From: Roseovarius sp. M141
Lineage (GTDB): Bacteria > Pseudomonadota > Alphaproteobacteria > Rhodobacterales > Rhodobacteraceae
Assembly (NCBI RefSeq): GCF_024355225.1
Contig: NZ_VCNH01000008.1
Span: 1,612,001 to 1,676,000 of the forward strand
Direction: 5' to 3'
Length of the DNA stretch: 64,000 bases
Part shown: positions 8,362 to 16,694 of the stretch, one piece after another
How the letters are laid out: each line of letters starts with the position of its first letter
Numbering within the stretch: position 1 is the first letter of the stretch
Notes under the pieces: generated by a model
Told to the model about the DNA's origin: nothing
Seen by the model: only the letters and a program-made list of their open reading frames with translations
Databases searched by the model: none
Program-made: the position numbers and the translations under genes

Positions 8362-9369
8362 TTAGTTCAGCGCCTTATCCGACACCGCATGCGTCCATGC
8401 ATCATCGCCGGGATGCTGGGTTATGACAGGATCGGATCCACCTGAGAGCAGCGATTCAATCGTGCGCTCAAAATCTGCCGGGTCCAGCGCGCCATCGCTG
8501 CCGGCCGTCAGTTTGGCGACTTCCTTCATCATGAAGACCTGATGAGCCTCTGTCTGCGCGCCGCTGGCGTCATTGTCGAGAACGATCAGCGCGGCCTCCT
8601 CGGGGTTTTGTTCAGCCCATTTCCAGCCCTTCATCGACGCGCGCACAAAGCGCGCCATTTTGTCGACGAATTCGGGGTCGTCCAGGTTGTCGCCTCGCAC
8701 GTACAGGCCGTCTTCCAGCGTGGCGACGCCCTGATCCTCGTACTTGAACACGACCAGTTCCTCGGGTGTCAGCCCCGCATCCAGCACCTGGCCGTATTCA
8801 TTGTATGTCATGGTCGAAATGCAGGCGGCCTGGCCCTGAAGTAGCGGATCAACGTTGAAGCCCTGCTTGAGCACCGTCACGCCGCCGTCTGATCCATCGG
8901 TGGCAAGTCCCAGCTTGTTCATCCAGCTGAGGAAAGGATATTCATTGCCGCTGAACCACACGCCCAGCGTCTTGCCAGGGAAATCTTCGGGGCTGTTCAC
9001 GCCGGTATCCTTGCGGCAGGTCAACATCATGCCCGATGATTTGAAGGGTTGCGCGATGTTCACCAGATCCAGCCCCTTTTCCCGGCTTGCCATGGCCGAG
9101 GGCATCCAGTCAACGACCACATCGGCGCCGCCGCCGGCGATCACCTGCGCGGGGGCGATGTCCGGCCCGCCCGGTTTGATCGTGACGTTCAGATCCTCTT
9201 CGCCGTAGAAACCCTGATCCTGCGCGACGTAATAGCCGGCGAACTGCGCCTGCGTGACCCATTTCAGCTGCAGCGTCACGTCATCGGCGGCATTGGCCGT
9301 GCCTGCTGCGGCAAGGCCCAATGCGCCAAGGCCCAATGCTGCAAGGTTTGATCTGTTTTTCTTATTCAT
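8362..9369 (-). CDS. ABC transporter substrate-binding protein, NMT1/THI5-like
   Basis: Periplasmic binding protein of 335 aa. Signal peptide MNKKNRSNLAALGLGALGLA is followed by a cut near TANA-ADD. The mature protein begins VTLQLKWVTQAQFAGYYVA, the hallmark of the NMT1/THI5-like family that binds pyrimidine-type ligands such as hydroxymethylpyrimidine precursors. The ATG at 9369 has GGAG 8 bp upstream; a GTG three codons earlier overlaps that site. It is the last gene of a minus-strand operon with two permeases, an ATPase and pyrimidine degradation enzymes, so a pyrimidine or related ligand is inferred. Confidence 0.88.
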   Translation of the reverse strand: MNKKNRSNLAALGLGALGLAAAGTANAADDVTLQLKWVTQAQFAGYYVAQDQGFYGEEDLNVTIKPGGPDIAPAQVIAGGGADVVVDWMPSAMASREKGLDLVNIAQPFKSSGMMLTCRKDTGVNSPEDFPGKTLGVWFSGNEYPFLSWMNKLGLATDGSDGGVTVLKQGFNVDPLLQGQAACISTMTYNEYGQVLDAGLTPEELVVFKYEDQGVATLEDGLYVRGDNLDDPEFVDKMARFVRASMKGWKWAEQNPEEAALIVLDNDASGAQTEAHQVFMMKEVAKLTAGSDGALDPADFERTIESLLSGGSDPVITQHPGDDAWTHAVSDKALN

Positions 9370-9410
9370 TACCTTCACTCCCTGTTGTTATGGTTACAGT
9401 TTTTGTCTGA

Positions 9411-10259
9411 TCACGCGCGGCTCCGCTGCGAAGGGTGCCAGAATGTCAGTGCCTTTTCCAGCAGCGCAATGCCCCCGTAGAAGGCCGAACCGGCGATGGC
9501 CGCCACGACGATCTCGGCCCAGACCAGATCCATCGCCAGTTGCCCGACCGAGATCGAGATGCGAAACCCCATGCCCTTGGTCGGCGAGCCGAAGAACTCG
9601 GCGACGATGGCCCCGATCAGCGCCAGGGTCGTCGCGATCTTCAGCCCGTTAAAGATGAACGGCATTGCGGCAGGCAGGCGAAGCTTCAGCAGGGTTTTCC
9701 AATAGCCTGCCGCGTAGGTCCGCATAAGGTCGCGCTGCATGGGGCCTGTATCCTGAAGCCCCTCGACCGTGTTGACCAACATGGGAAAGAACACCATCAC
9801 CACAACCACCGCCGCCTTGGATTGCCAGTCAAAGCCGAACCACATCACAAGGATCGGGGCGAGCCCGATGATCGGCAGGGCTGCCATGAAGCTACCCACC
9901 GGCAGCAGACCCCGTTGCAGAAACGGGAACCGATCGATCGCAACGGCCAGCAGAAACGCCGCGCCGCAGCCCAGAACATAGCCGGTAAGCGCGCCCTTGA
10001 TCACGGTCTGGACGAAATCACGCCAAAGGATCGGCAACGATCCGGCAAATGTTACGGCGATCTGGCTCGGCGGCGGCAAGAGGATGGGTGAGATATCCAG
10101 CCCGTGCACGACACATTCCCAGATCACGATGACCGTCAGGCCGAAGACAATAGGCCCGGCCAAGCTTGTCGCCCGGCTTGTCGTGCGACGAGCCAGACGC
10201 GCATTTATCTGCCATCCCATCAACCACGCGGCGAGTGCTCCGACAAGCCATCCCATCAT
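9411..10259 (-). CDS. ABC transporter permease (SsuC/ThiX-like)
   Basis: Inner-membrane permease of 282 aa with about six helices and a binding-protein-dependent transport domain. The cytoplasmic loop around GYWKTLLKLRLPAAMPFIFNG is the EAA-type contact with the ATPase. Its ATG overlaps the stop of the preceding permease gene by 4 bp (ATGA), which implies translational coupling and a heterodimeric channel. Substrate is inferred from context as a pyrimidine or derivative. Confidence 0.88.
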   Translation of the reverse strand: MMGWLVGALAAWLMGWQINARLARRTTSRATSLAGPIVFGLTVIVIWECVVHGLDISPILLPPPSQIAVTFAGSLPILWRDFVQTVIKGALTGYVLGCGAAFLLAVAIDRFPFLQRGLLPVGSFMAALPIIGLAPILVMWFGFDWQSKAAVVVVMVFFPMLVNTVEGLQDTGPMQRDLMRTYAAGYWKTLLKLRLPAAMPFIFNGLKIATTLALIGAIVAEFFGSPTKGMGFRISISVGQLAMDLVWAEIVVAAIAGSAFYGGIALLEKALTFWHPSQRSRA

Positions 10260-11131
10260 GCCATACCCATTCGCTTGAGGGTGATGCGCTGCGCCAGCCC
10301 GATCACGCCCACCATCAACGCGGCCAGTGCGGCAGCCGTCAAAAGCGCGCTCCAGATCTGGATCGTCTGACCATAATAACTACCCGCCAGCAGCCGCGCG
10401 CCCAGGCCGGCAACCGCGCCGGTGGGCAATTCGCCCACGATGGCACCGACAAGGCTGGCCGCGATGCCCACTTTGAGCGACGCAAAAAGATAGGGCATCG
10501 ACGAGGGCAGGCGCAGCCGCCAGAGGGTTTGCGCCGAACTGGCGTTCCATGTGCGCATCTGATCGAGCTGCATGGCATCGGGGCTGCGTAGCCCCTTGAC
10601 CATGCCAACGACCACCGGGAAAAATGACAGATACATCGAGATCATCGCCTTGGGCAGCAGTCCGGAAATGCCGACGGCATTCAGCACGACAATGATCATT
10701 GGCGCGATGGCGATGATCGGTACGGTTTGGCTGGTGATGACCCACGGCATCACGCTCAGATCCATCGTCCGATTAAAGACGATACCAACTGCCAGCGCGA
10801 TACCCAGTGCCGTGCCAAGCGCAAAGCCAAGGATCGTCGCGCTGAAGGTCACCCAGCTGTGATAGATCAGCGAGCGTTTGGAAAACCCGCGCCCCTTCAA
10901 TACCATGGCTCCGGTCGTATCCCAAATCTCAGCGACGACCTGATGTGGCACGGGCAGCTTGGGTTTCTGCTGACTCCAGGTGTCGGCAACCAGATCGGCG
11001 CGGCTCAGCTCGATGCCCGCACGCTTTGCCTTGTCATGGGCCCAAGGGGCGTTCAGCATGATCGCGGCGGCATACCAGATCGCGATTATGGTCAGCACAA
11101 CCGTCAGGATTGGCAGCACGTTGCGCATCAT
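10256..11131 (-). CDS. ABC transporter permease (SsuC/ThiX-like)
   Basis: Second permease, 291 aa, with an N-terminal helix, a periplasmic segment of about 60 residues and then the conserved transport domain. The EAA-like loop is near SSAQTLWRLRLPSSMPYLF. It shares the 4-bp overlap with the downstream permease. Upstream there is a 198-bp gap to the ATPase gene that holds a large inverted repeat, so this part of the operon may be expressed differently from the enzymes. Confidence 0.88.
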   Translation of the reverse strand: MMRNVLPILTVVLTIIAIWYAAAIMLNAPWAHDKAKRAGIELSRADLVADTWSQQKPKLPVPHQVVAEIWDTTGAMVLKGRGFSKRSLIYHSWVTFSATILGFALGTALGIALAVGIVFNRTMDLSVMPWVITSQTVPIIAIAPMIIVVLNAVGISGLLPKAMISMYLSFFPVVVGMVKGLRSPDAMQLDQMRTWNASSAQTLWRLRLPSSMPYLFASLKVGIAASLVGAIVGELPTGAVAGLGARLLAGSYYGQTIQIWSALLTAAALAALMVGVIGLAQRITLKRMGMA

Positions 11132-11141
11132 GGGCTCCTGG

Positions 11142-11219
11142 CTTTCAATGTTCCAAAAATACTCAACCCTCGGTTCCAGCCCAAAGCTGATTTTTTGAGT
11201 ATTTTAGGAACATTGAAAG
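11142..11219. repeat. Inverted pair of 25-bp repeats forming a long hairpin inside the ABC operon
   Basis: Left arm 11142-11166 and right arm 11195-11219 are inverted copies matching at 24 of 25 bases, separated by 28 bases. The right arm contains GAGTATTTT and ends GAACATTGAAAG. RNA from either strand would fold into a long stem. It lies between the ATPase and permease genes, 11 bp upstream of the permease start, so it could attenuate, process or stabilise the transcript. Related copies occur at 8210, 42365 and 43541. Confidence 0.85.
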
Positions 11220-11329
11220 ATTTAGATGATGTATTGATCCTGCGGCACAGGCTGGAGAGCCGATGACCCTGAACGTTGAAAGTCCTGTGGCCGTTACGAC
11301 CGGCCAAGGCAGGCTGCGGGGCGCCGCGA

Positions 11330-12109
11330 TCAATCATCGCCGTGCCCCGCACGCAGGCCGTCGCGTACGCGGTGGGCGATTTCGATGAATTCGGGGCTGT
11401 CGCGGATATCCAGTGGCCGGTGCCGTGGCAGGGGGCTTTCGATGACGTCGGCGATACGACCTGGGCGAGGGGACATGACAACGATGCGGGTGCTGAGATA
11501 TACTGCCTCGGGGATGGAATGGGTGACAAAGCAGATAGTCTTGCCCGTCCGGTCCCACAGGTGCAGCAGCTGTTCGTTCAGGTGGTCGCGCACGATCTCG
11601 TCCAGCGCGCCGAAGGGCTCGTCCATCAGCAGCAGGTCCGCATCGAAGGCAAGCGCGCGCGCGATAGAGGCGCGTTGTTGCATGCCGCCGGACAGCTGCC
11701 AGGGGAACTTCTTTTCAAAGCCTGCCAACTCGACCAGTTCCAGTGCCTCTGCTGCGCGGCGGGCTTGTTCGTCGCGCGAATATCCCATGATCTCCAGTGG
11801 CAGGCGAATGTTGCCACCAATGGTGCGCCATGGATAGAGACCGGCGGCCTGAAAGACATAGCCGTAGGCGCGCGCGCGCCGGGCCTCTTCGGGGGTGGTG
11901 CCATTGACGGTGATGGTGCCGGAGGTCTGCTGTTCCAGATCGGCCATCACGCGCAGGAATGTTGTTTTGCCACAGCCGGAGGGACCGATGAAGCTGATGA
12001 AATCACCGCGATTGACCTCGAGGTTCACATCCTTGAGAGCGTGGATCGGCCCGTCATTGGTCTGGAACGTCAGACCCAGATTCTTGGCCGAGATAACGAT
12101 ATCGTTCAC
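11330..12109 (-). CDS. ABC transporter ATP-binding protein (SsuB/TauB/ThiZ type)
   Basis: ATPase of 259 aa. Walker A is GPSGCGKTT near residue 43, the Q-loop is VFQAAGLYPW, the signature LSGGMQQR and Walker B LLMDEPFGALDE, followed by the H-loop in FVTHSIPEA. It energises import by the two permeases encoded downstream. It begins inside the last codons of the VOC gene, so the enzyme and transporter genes are coupled. Confidence 0.93.
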   Translation of the reverse strand: MNDIVISAKNLGLTFQTNDGPIHALKDVNLEVNRGDFISFIGPSGCGKTTFLRVMADLEQQTSGTITVNGTTPEEARRARAYGYVFQAAGLYPWRTIGGNIRLPLEIMGYSRDEQARRAAEALELVELAGFEKKFPWQLSGGMQQRASIARALAFDADLLLMDEPFGALDEIVRDHLNEQLLHLWDRTGKTICFVTHSIPEAVYLSTRIVVMSPRPGRIADVIESPLPRHRPLDIRDSPEFIEIAHRVRDGLRAGHGDD

Positions 12110-12525
12110 GTGTCAAAACCCCATAACTTCGCCTCGGCAAACTCGACCGAATTTTGTGCCGGATCGCGGACATAGATTGACCGCGCGCCGCCGGGCCATT
12201 CGAAATCGGCCTCGATGGCGACGCCTTTTGATGTCAGATGTTCCTCCCACAGGTCCATCTCGCCCGGCTGGGCGCGAAAGCAGACGTGGCCTTGGCCCAT
12301 CGCGCCGTGGGGCGGGACTGGGAATTTGCCGTGGCTGTCTTGGGTCGCTTCTGGGTCGAACAGCAGGATCATGGATGTTTCGCACCGCAGAAAAACGTGG
12401 CGTCCGGGCACGCGCAGATGCTCGTCCAGGCCGATGACGTCCTTGTAGAACGCCGCCGCCGTATCCAGATCGGATACGTAGAGTGCCGTTTCCAGAACGG
12501 CGCGGGGGGCGTGGGGGGGCGGCAT
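12106..12525 (-). CDS. VOC (glyoxalase/bleomycin resistance) family protein
   Basis: Protein of 139 aa with a paired beta-alpha-beta-beta-beta pattern. It opens LETALYVSDLDTAAAFYKDV, typical of the vicinal oxygen chelate fold, and ends with IYVRDPAQNSVEFAE. It lies between dihydropyrimidinase and the ABC ATPase, overlapping the latter by 4 bp. Its reaction is unknown; the position suggests removal or isomerisation of a by-product of pyrimidine breakdown, which is inference only. Confidence 0.8.
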   Translation of the reverse strand: MPPPHAPRAVLETALYVSDLDTAAAFYKDVIGLDEHLRVPGRHVFLRCETSMILLFDPEATQDSHGKFPVPPHGAMGQGHVCFRAQPGEMDLWEEHLTSKGVAIEADFEWPGGARSIYVRDPAQNSVEFAEAKLWGFDT

Positions 12526-12532
12526 TGGCTGC

Positions 12533-13993
12533 TCAGATCCCCGCCGGAATGTTCAGCGGGTCGCGCCGGATCATCTTGGGCGCGGTCAGCGCCTTCCATT
12601 TGCTCAGCGCGGTATGCGCAGAGGGGAAGGCCGGTCGCGGCACGAAACGACCACGGCCCGGCTGCGGCTGCGAGTTTTGACCCCACGCCCAGATAACTTC
12701 GCCGCGTGACAGGGTGTAGCGGCTGTTGGCTGTCACTTCGAACCCTTCAAAGACGTTGTAATCGAGGATCGAGTGGTGGTTGGCCGGGCTGATCGTTTTG
12801 GTGATCTTGGGATCCCACACCACGATGTCGGCATCTGCGCCCTCAACAATGGCGCCCTTTTTCGGATAGATGTTCAGGATCTTGGCGACGTTTGTTGATG
12901 TGACGGCGACGAATTCGTTCGGCGTCAGGCGCCCCGTTTCGACGCCCGTTGTCCACAGCACTGGCAGGCGTTCCTCCAGCCCGTTCGAGCCGTTGGGGAT
13001 GATGCGGAAATCATCGCGTCCCGCGCGTTTTTGCTCGGTCGAAAAGGCGGCGTGATCGGTGGCCACGACCTGAAGCGACCCGGATTGCAGACCTGCCCAG
13101 AGCGAATTTTGATGCTCTTTGTTTCGGAAGGGGGGCGACATGACCCGGCGGGCGGCATGGTCCCAATCCTTGTTGAAATACTCGGATTCGTCCAGCGTCA
13201 GGAACTGCACCAGCGGCTCGCCATAGACGCGCATGCCCTTCTGGCGCGCGCGGCGGATCGCCTCGTGCGCCTGCTCGCAGGACACATGCACGATGTAGAG
13301 CGGCACGCCCGCCGCGTCGGCGATGCAGATGGCGCGGTTGGCTGCCTCGCCCTCGAATTCGGGGGGGCGGGAATAGGCGTGGCCTTCGGGGCCGGTGATG
13401 CCCTGATCGAAGTATTTCTGCTGCATTTCCGCGACCAGATCACCGTTTTCGGCATGGACCATCGGCAGCGCGCCCAGCTCGGCGCAGCGCTTGAACGAGG
13501 CGAACATCTCGTCGTCCTCGATCATCAGCGCGCCCTTGTAGGCCATGAAATGCTTGAAGGAATTGACGCCCATGTCGATGGCGTCCTTCATCTCGCTGAA
13601 AACATTCTCGTTCCAGCCGGTGATCGCCATGTGATAGCCGATGTCGCTGCAAATCTGCGGCGCGGATTTGCGGTGCCATTCGTTGATGGCGTTCTTGATG
13701 CTGCCATCGGCGCCCGGCAGGCAGAAATCGACCAGCATCGTGGTGCCGCCGCAGGCCGCGGCCCATGTGCCGGTCTCGAATGTTTCCGCCGCCGTCGTGC
13801 CCATGAAGGGCATTTCCAGATGGGTGTGCGGGTCGATCCCGCCGGGGATGACATAGGCGCCGGAGGCGTCGATATAGTCGTCGCCCTTGAGGTCCTCGCC
13901 GATCTGCTTGATCGTCTCGCCCTCGATCAAAACATCCGCTTTCCACGTGCGGTCGGCGGTGCAGACGGTGCCGCCCTTGATGACTTTGGTCAT
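12533..13993 (-). CDS. hydA: Dihydropyrimidinase (D-hydantoinase)
   Basis: Cyclic amidohydrolase of 486 aa that opens dihydrouracil or dihydrothymine to the N-carbamoyl beta-amino acid. The metal site includes H56 and H58 in GGIDPHTHLEMP, and the lysine of FMAYKGAL (about residue 153) is the likely carboxylated bridge. Full family length with no disruption. It is placed between the amidase that uses its product and the transporter genes. A long antisense ORF on the plus strand (13031-14008) is a GC-rich shadow. Confidence 0.95.
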   Translation of the reverse strand: MTKVIKGGTVCTADRTWKADVLIEGETIKQIGEDLKGDDYIDASGAYVIPGGIDPHTHLEMPFMGTTAAETFETGTWAAACGGTTMLVDFCLPGADGSIKNAINEWHRKSAPQICSDIGYHMAITGWNENVFSEMKDAIDMGVNSFKHFMAYKGALMIEDDEMFASFKRCAELGALPMVHAENGDLVAEMQQKYFDQGITGPEGHAYSRPPEFEGEAANRAICIADAAGVPLYIVHVSCEQAHEAIRRARQKGMRVYGEPLVQFLTLDESEYFNKDWDHAARRVMSPPFRNKEHQNSLWAGLQSGSLQVVATDHAAFSTEQKRAGRDDFRIIPNGSNGLEERLPVLWTTGVETGRLTPNEFVAVTSTNVAKILNIYPKKGAIVEGADADIVVWDPKITKTISPANHHSILDYNVFEGFEVTANSRYTLSRGEVIWAWGQNSQPQPGRGRFVPRPAFPSAHTALSKWKALTAPKMIRRDPLNIPAGI

Positions 13994-14071
13994 GATCTTT
14001 CTCCCTGAGCTTCGCGCGGCGTCTTCTGCGCCACTTTGGCTATCCCGAAGGATGCGCGGTGTTGTATCGAT

Positions 14072-15322
14072 TCAGTCCGTCACCCCCGCCGTCTCCACCA
14101 CAGCGTGCAGCAGCACGTCGGCCCCGGCGCGTGCCCATTCCAGCGTGATTTCTTCGGCCTCGTTGTGGGACAGGCCATCGACGCAGGGGCACATAACCAT
14201 CGCGGTCGGGGCGACCTGATTGATCCAGCAGGCATCGTGACCCGCGCCCGAAATCAGGTCGCGATGCGAATAACCCAGACGCTCGGCGGCGCTGCGGATG
14301 GCGGTCACGCAGCCTGCGTCGAACTCGACCGGATCGAAGCCGCCAACCTTTTCAAATTCGACCTGCAATTCCATGTCGTCGCAGATTTTTTGCGCGGCTT
14401 CCTTCATCTGGCTGACCATTTCGCTCAGCGTGTCGATATCGGGCGAGCGGAAATCGACGGTGAACACGGCCTTGCCGGGAATGACGTTGCGCGAGTTCGG
14501 AAACACCTGCAACGCGCCGACCGCGCCGACGGCGCTCGGCGCGTGGGCGAGGGCGATCTCGTCCACCTTTTCCAGTACCCGCGCCATGCCAAGACCCGCA
14601 TTGCGGCGCATCGGCATCGGGGTCGATCCGGTATGCGCGTCCTTGCCGGTGATGGTCAGCTGCGTCCAATCAAGGCCCTGACCGTGGGTCACGACGCCGA
14701 TATCCTTGCCCTCGGCCTCCAGAATGGGGCCCTGTTCGATGTGCAGTTCAAAAAACGCGTGCATCTTGCGCTCGCCGACGGGTTCGTCGCCCTTCCAGCC
14801 GATGCGCTTCAACTCGTCGCCGAAGGTCTTGCCCTCGGCATCCTCGCGCTGATTGGCCCATTCTTCGTCATGCAGGCCGGCAAAGACGCCGGAGGCCAGC
14901 ATGGCGGGGGCAAAACGGGTGCCCTCCTCGTTTGTCCAGTTGGTCACGACGATGGGATGCTTGGTCTTGATGTCCAGGTCGTTCAGCGTGCGGGCCAGCT
15001 CCAGCCCCGCCAGGACCCCCAGCACGCCGTCATATTTGCCACCCGTCGGCTGCGTATCCAGATGGCTGCCCACATAGACCGGTAGCGCATCGGGGTCGGT
15101 CCCCTCGCGGCGGGCGAACATGTTGCCCATCGTATCGAGGCCCATAGTCATGCCCGCGCCCTCGCACCATGATTGAAACAGCGCGCGGCCCTCGGCATCG
15201 GCATCGGTCAGGGTCTGACGGTTGTTGCCCCCGGCGACGCCGGGACCGATCTTGGCCATCTCCATCAGGCTGTCCCACAGTCTCTGGCCATTGATTTTGA
15301 GGTTTTGTCCGGGTGCCGCCAT
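14072..15322 (-). CDS. pydC: N-carbamoyl-beta-alanine amidase, M20 Zn-dependent hydrolase
   Basis: Zinc hydrolase of 416 aa in the M20/hydantoinase-carbamoylase family. Metal-site motifs are GSHLDTQPTGGKYDG near residues 85-99, NEEGTRF and ELHIEQGPILE, with SGAGHDAC toward the C-terminus. It would convert N-carbamoyl-beta-alanine to beta-alanine, CO2 and ammonia, the third step of reductive pyrimidine degradation. It is the first gene of this minus-strand unit, 78 bp before hydA. A RutR-box-like palindrome lies 36 bp upstream of its start. Confidence 0.92.
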   Translation of the reverse strand: MAAPGQNLKINGQRLWDSLMEMAKIGPGVAGGNNRQTLTDADAEGRALFQSWCEGAGMTMGLDTMGNMFARREGTDPDALPVYVGSHLDTQPTGGKYDGVLGVLAGLELARTLNDLDIKTKHPIVVTNWTNEEGTRFAPAMLASGVFAGLHDEEWANQREDAEGKTFGDELKRIGWKGDEPVGERKMHAFFELHIEQGPILEAEGKDIGVVTHGQGLDWTQLTITGKDAHTGSTPMPMRRNAGLGMARVLEKVDEIALAHAPSAVGAVGALQVFPNSRNVIPGKAVFTVDFRSPDIDTLSEMVSQMKEAAQKICDDMELQVEFEKVGGFDPVEFDAGCVTAIRSAAERLGYSHRDLISGAGHDACWINQVAPTAMVMCPCVDGLSHNEAEEITLEWARAGADVLLHAVVETAGVTD

Positions 15323-15357
15323 GTTATTGCCTTCCTTGCGTGGTCGCTGGGTGGTCT

Positions 15358-15373
15358 TTTACCAAATGGTCAA
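15358..15373. promoter_or_regulatory. RutR-box-like operator
   Basis: The 16-bp site reads TTTACCAAATGGTCAA and differs at one of the 14 defined positions from the E. coli RutR box TTGACCA-NN-TGGTCAA. It lies between the divergent amidase gene and the RutR-like regulator gene, so it can control both. Confidence 0.8.
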
Positions 15374-15476
15374 CTTAACGATTGCGCACGGCCCCGCGCC
15401 TGTCAAGAATAGTGTTGGGCGTCTGCCGTGCCAGCCCAAAGATTGCACGCGCGGTCATAGCAGGGAAAGAGGCAAG

Positions 15477-16109
15477 ATGGGCGAGAGTGGCGCAACCGCC
15501 GATACAGGTCCCAGCCGCATCCAGCGGCGCAACCGCGCACGCATCATCGAGGCCGCGCTGGATGTCTTTTCGCAGCATGGCTATCGCGGTGCCACGCTGG
15601 ACCAGATCGCCGAGCGGGCAGGGCTGAGCAAGCCGAACATCCTGTATTATTTTACGGGCAAGGAAGAGATTCACGTCACGCTGCTGAACCAGTTGATGGA
15701 TCGCTGGCTGGCGCCGCTGCGGCGGCTGGACCCGGAAGGTGAACCGCTGGACGAAATCCTGACCTATGTGCGCCGCAAGCTGAAGATGAGCCAGAAATAT
15801 CCCCGCGAAAGCCGCCTGTTCGCCAACGAGATCCTGCAAGGGGCGCCGCGAATCGCGCCGCATCTGGAGGGCGATCTGAAACCGTTGGTCGATAACGCGG
15901 CCGCGACGATACAGGGCTGGATCGACGCCGGGCGAATCGCGCCGACCGATCCACGGCATCTGATATTCTCGATCTGGGCGACAACGCAGCATTATGCGGA
16001 TTTCGAGGCGCAGGTCGGGGTTTTGATGGATGGGCGGGCCGCGACGGATGGCGCGGATCCGTTTCTGACGACGCTCTACACGCGGTTGCTGCGACCGGCC
16101 CAAGACTGA
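15477..16109 (+). CDS. rutR: RutR-like TetR-family regulator
   Basis: Regulator of 210 aa. The helix-turn-helix spans GATLDQIAERAGLSKPNILYYF near residues 38-60, in the TetR pattern. The C-terminal region (QKYPRESRLFANEILQGAP and FSIWATTQHYADF) matches the RutR ligand domain. RutR of E. coli senses uracil and thymine. The ATG at 15477 has GGGAAAGAGG upstream; longer in-frame starts would cross the operator. It is divergent from the pyrimidine catabolic genes and has the matching boxes at 15358 and 19420, which supports the assignment. Confidence 0.88.
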   Translation: MGESGATADTGPSRIQRRNRARIIEAALDVFSQHGYRGATLDQIAERAGLSKPNILYYFTGKEEIHVTLLNQLMDRWLAPLRRLDPEGEPLDEILTYVRRKLKMSQKYPRESRLFANEILQGAPRIAPHLEGDLKPLVDNAAATIQGWIDAGRIAPTDPRHLIFSIWATTQHYADFEAQVGVLMDGRAATDGADPFLTTLYTRLLRPAQD

Positions 16110-16694
16110 GGCGCCGTTAATCGTAATGTCAGATCGGGTTTGGCGGGGCAGGGCGCGGCATCTAGAATATAGCTGGGTGGCGGGCTCTGTGGGGGGGCTG
16201 AGGTGTCGGGGTTCTATCGTCAGGGTTTCATGTTTCATAATACCGCTACGCCCGATCCTGCGGTCGCGCGCTTGCGGACCGATCAGATGTTGCGCGCGCT
16301 CCGCGTCGCGGCAAAGCTGGGTGGAAGTCCAGCACCACGTGTCGTCGGCCTGTCCGGCCAGGTACTGGAAGCAGGCGACATCGGCGGCGACGATGCGCGG
16401 GTGATCGAAGGGGATGCCGACGACCAGCATGGCGGTTAACCGTCGCTTACCTTGCTTCGGCAGGATGAGCGCCATGCAAAGCCTCACCAGAGTGACCGAC
16501 CCGGAGTATCGGCCTGACCAGATGTTCGAAGCCCGCGCGCAGTGGTGGAGTGGTGCGCCGCTCGCAGGCACAGACGGATCGTGAGGTTGGGGGGTAATGC
16601 CTCATTCGGGCCGTGCGAAGGCGTGGCTTTCACCTCATCCGCACGGCAGACCAGTCCATAGTCATATGCCACAACGGTCCAGTCGAAATAATGC
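16110..16694. other. 585-bp region without a recognisable gene
   Basis: Lies between the stop of the rutR-like gene and the convergent end of preA. Two short plus-strand ORFs have coding-like codon choice: 16203-16439 (GTG start, up to 78 aa, containing TDQMLRALRVAAKLGG) and about 16466-16585 (39 aa, starting MSAMQSLTRVTD). Neither has a strong ribosome binding site or a family I recognise. They may be decayed remnants of an inserted element, or small genes. Confidence 0.35.

Noticed and set aside
13031..15085. Long plus-strand ORFs (325 and 349 aa) opposite the hydantoinase and amidase genes
   Set aside because: They mirror the codon structure of well-supported minus-strand enzymes, have no family motif and no ribosome binding site. 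Long antisense frames are expected at this GC content.
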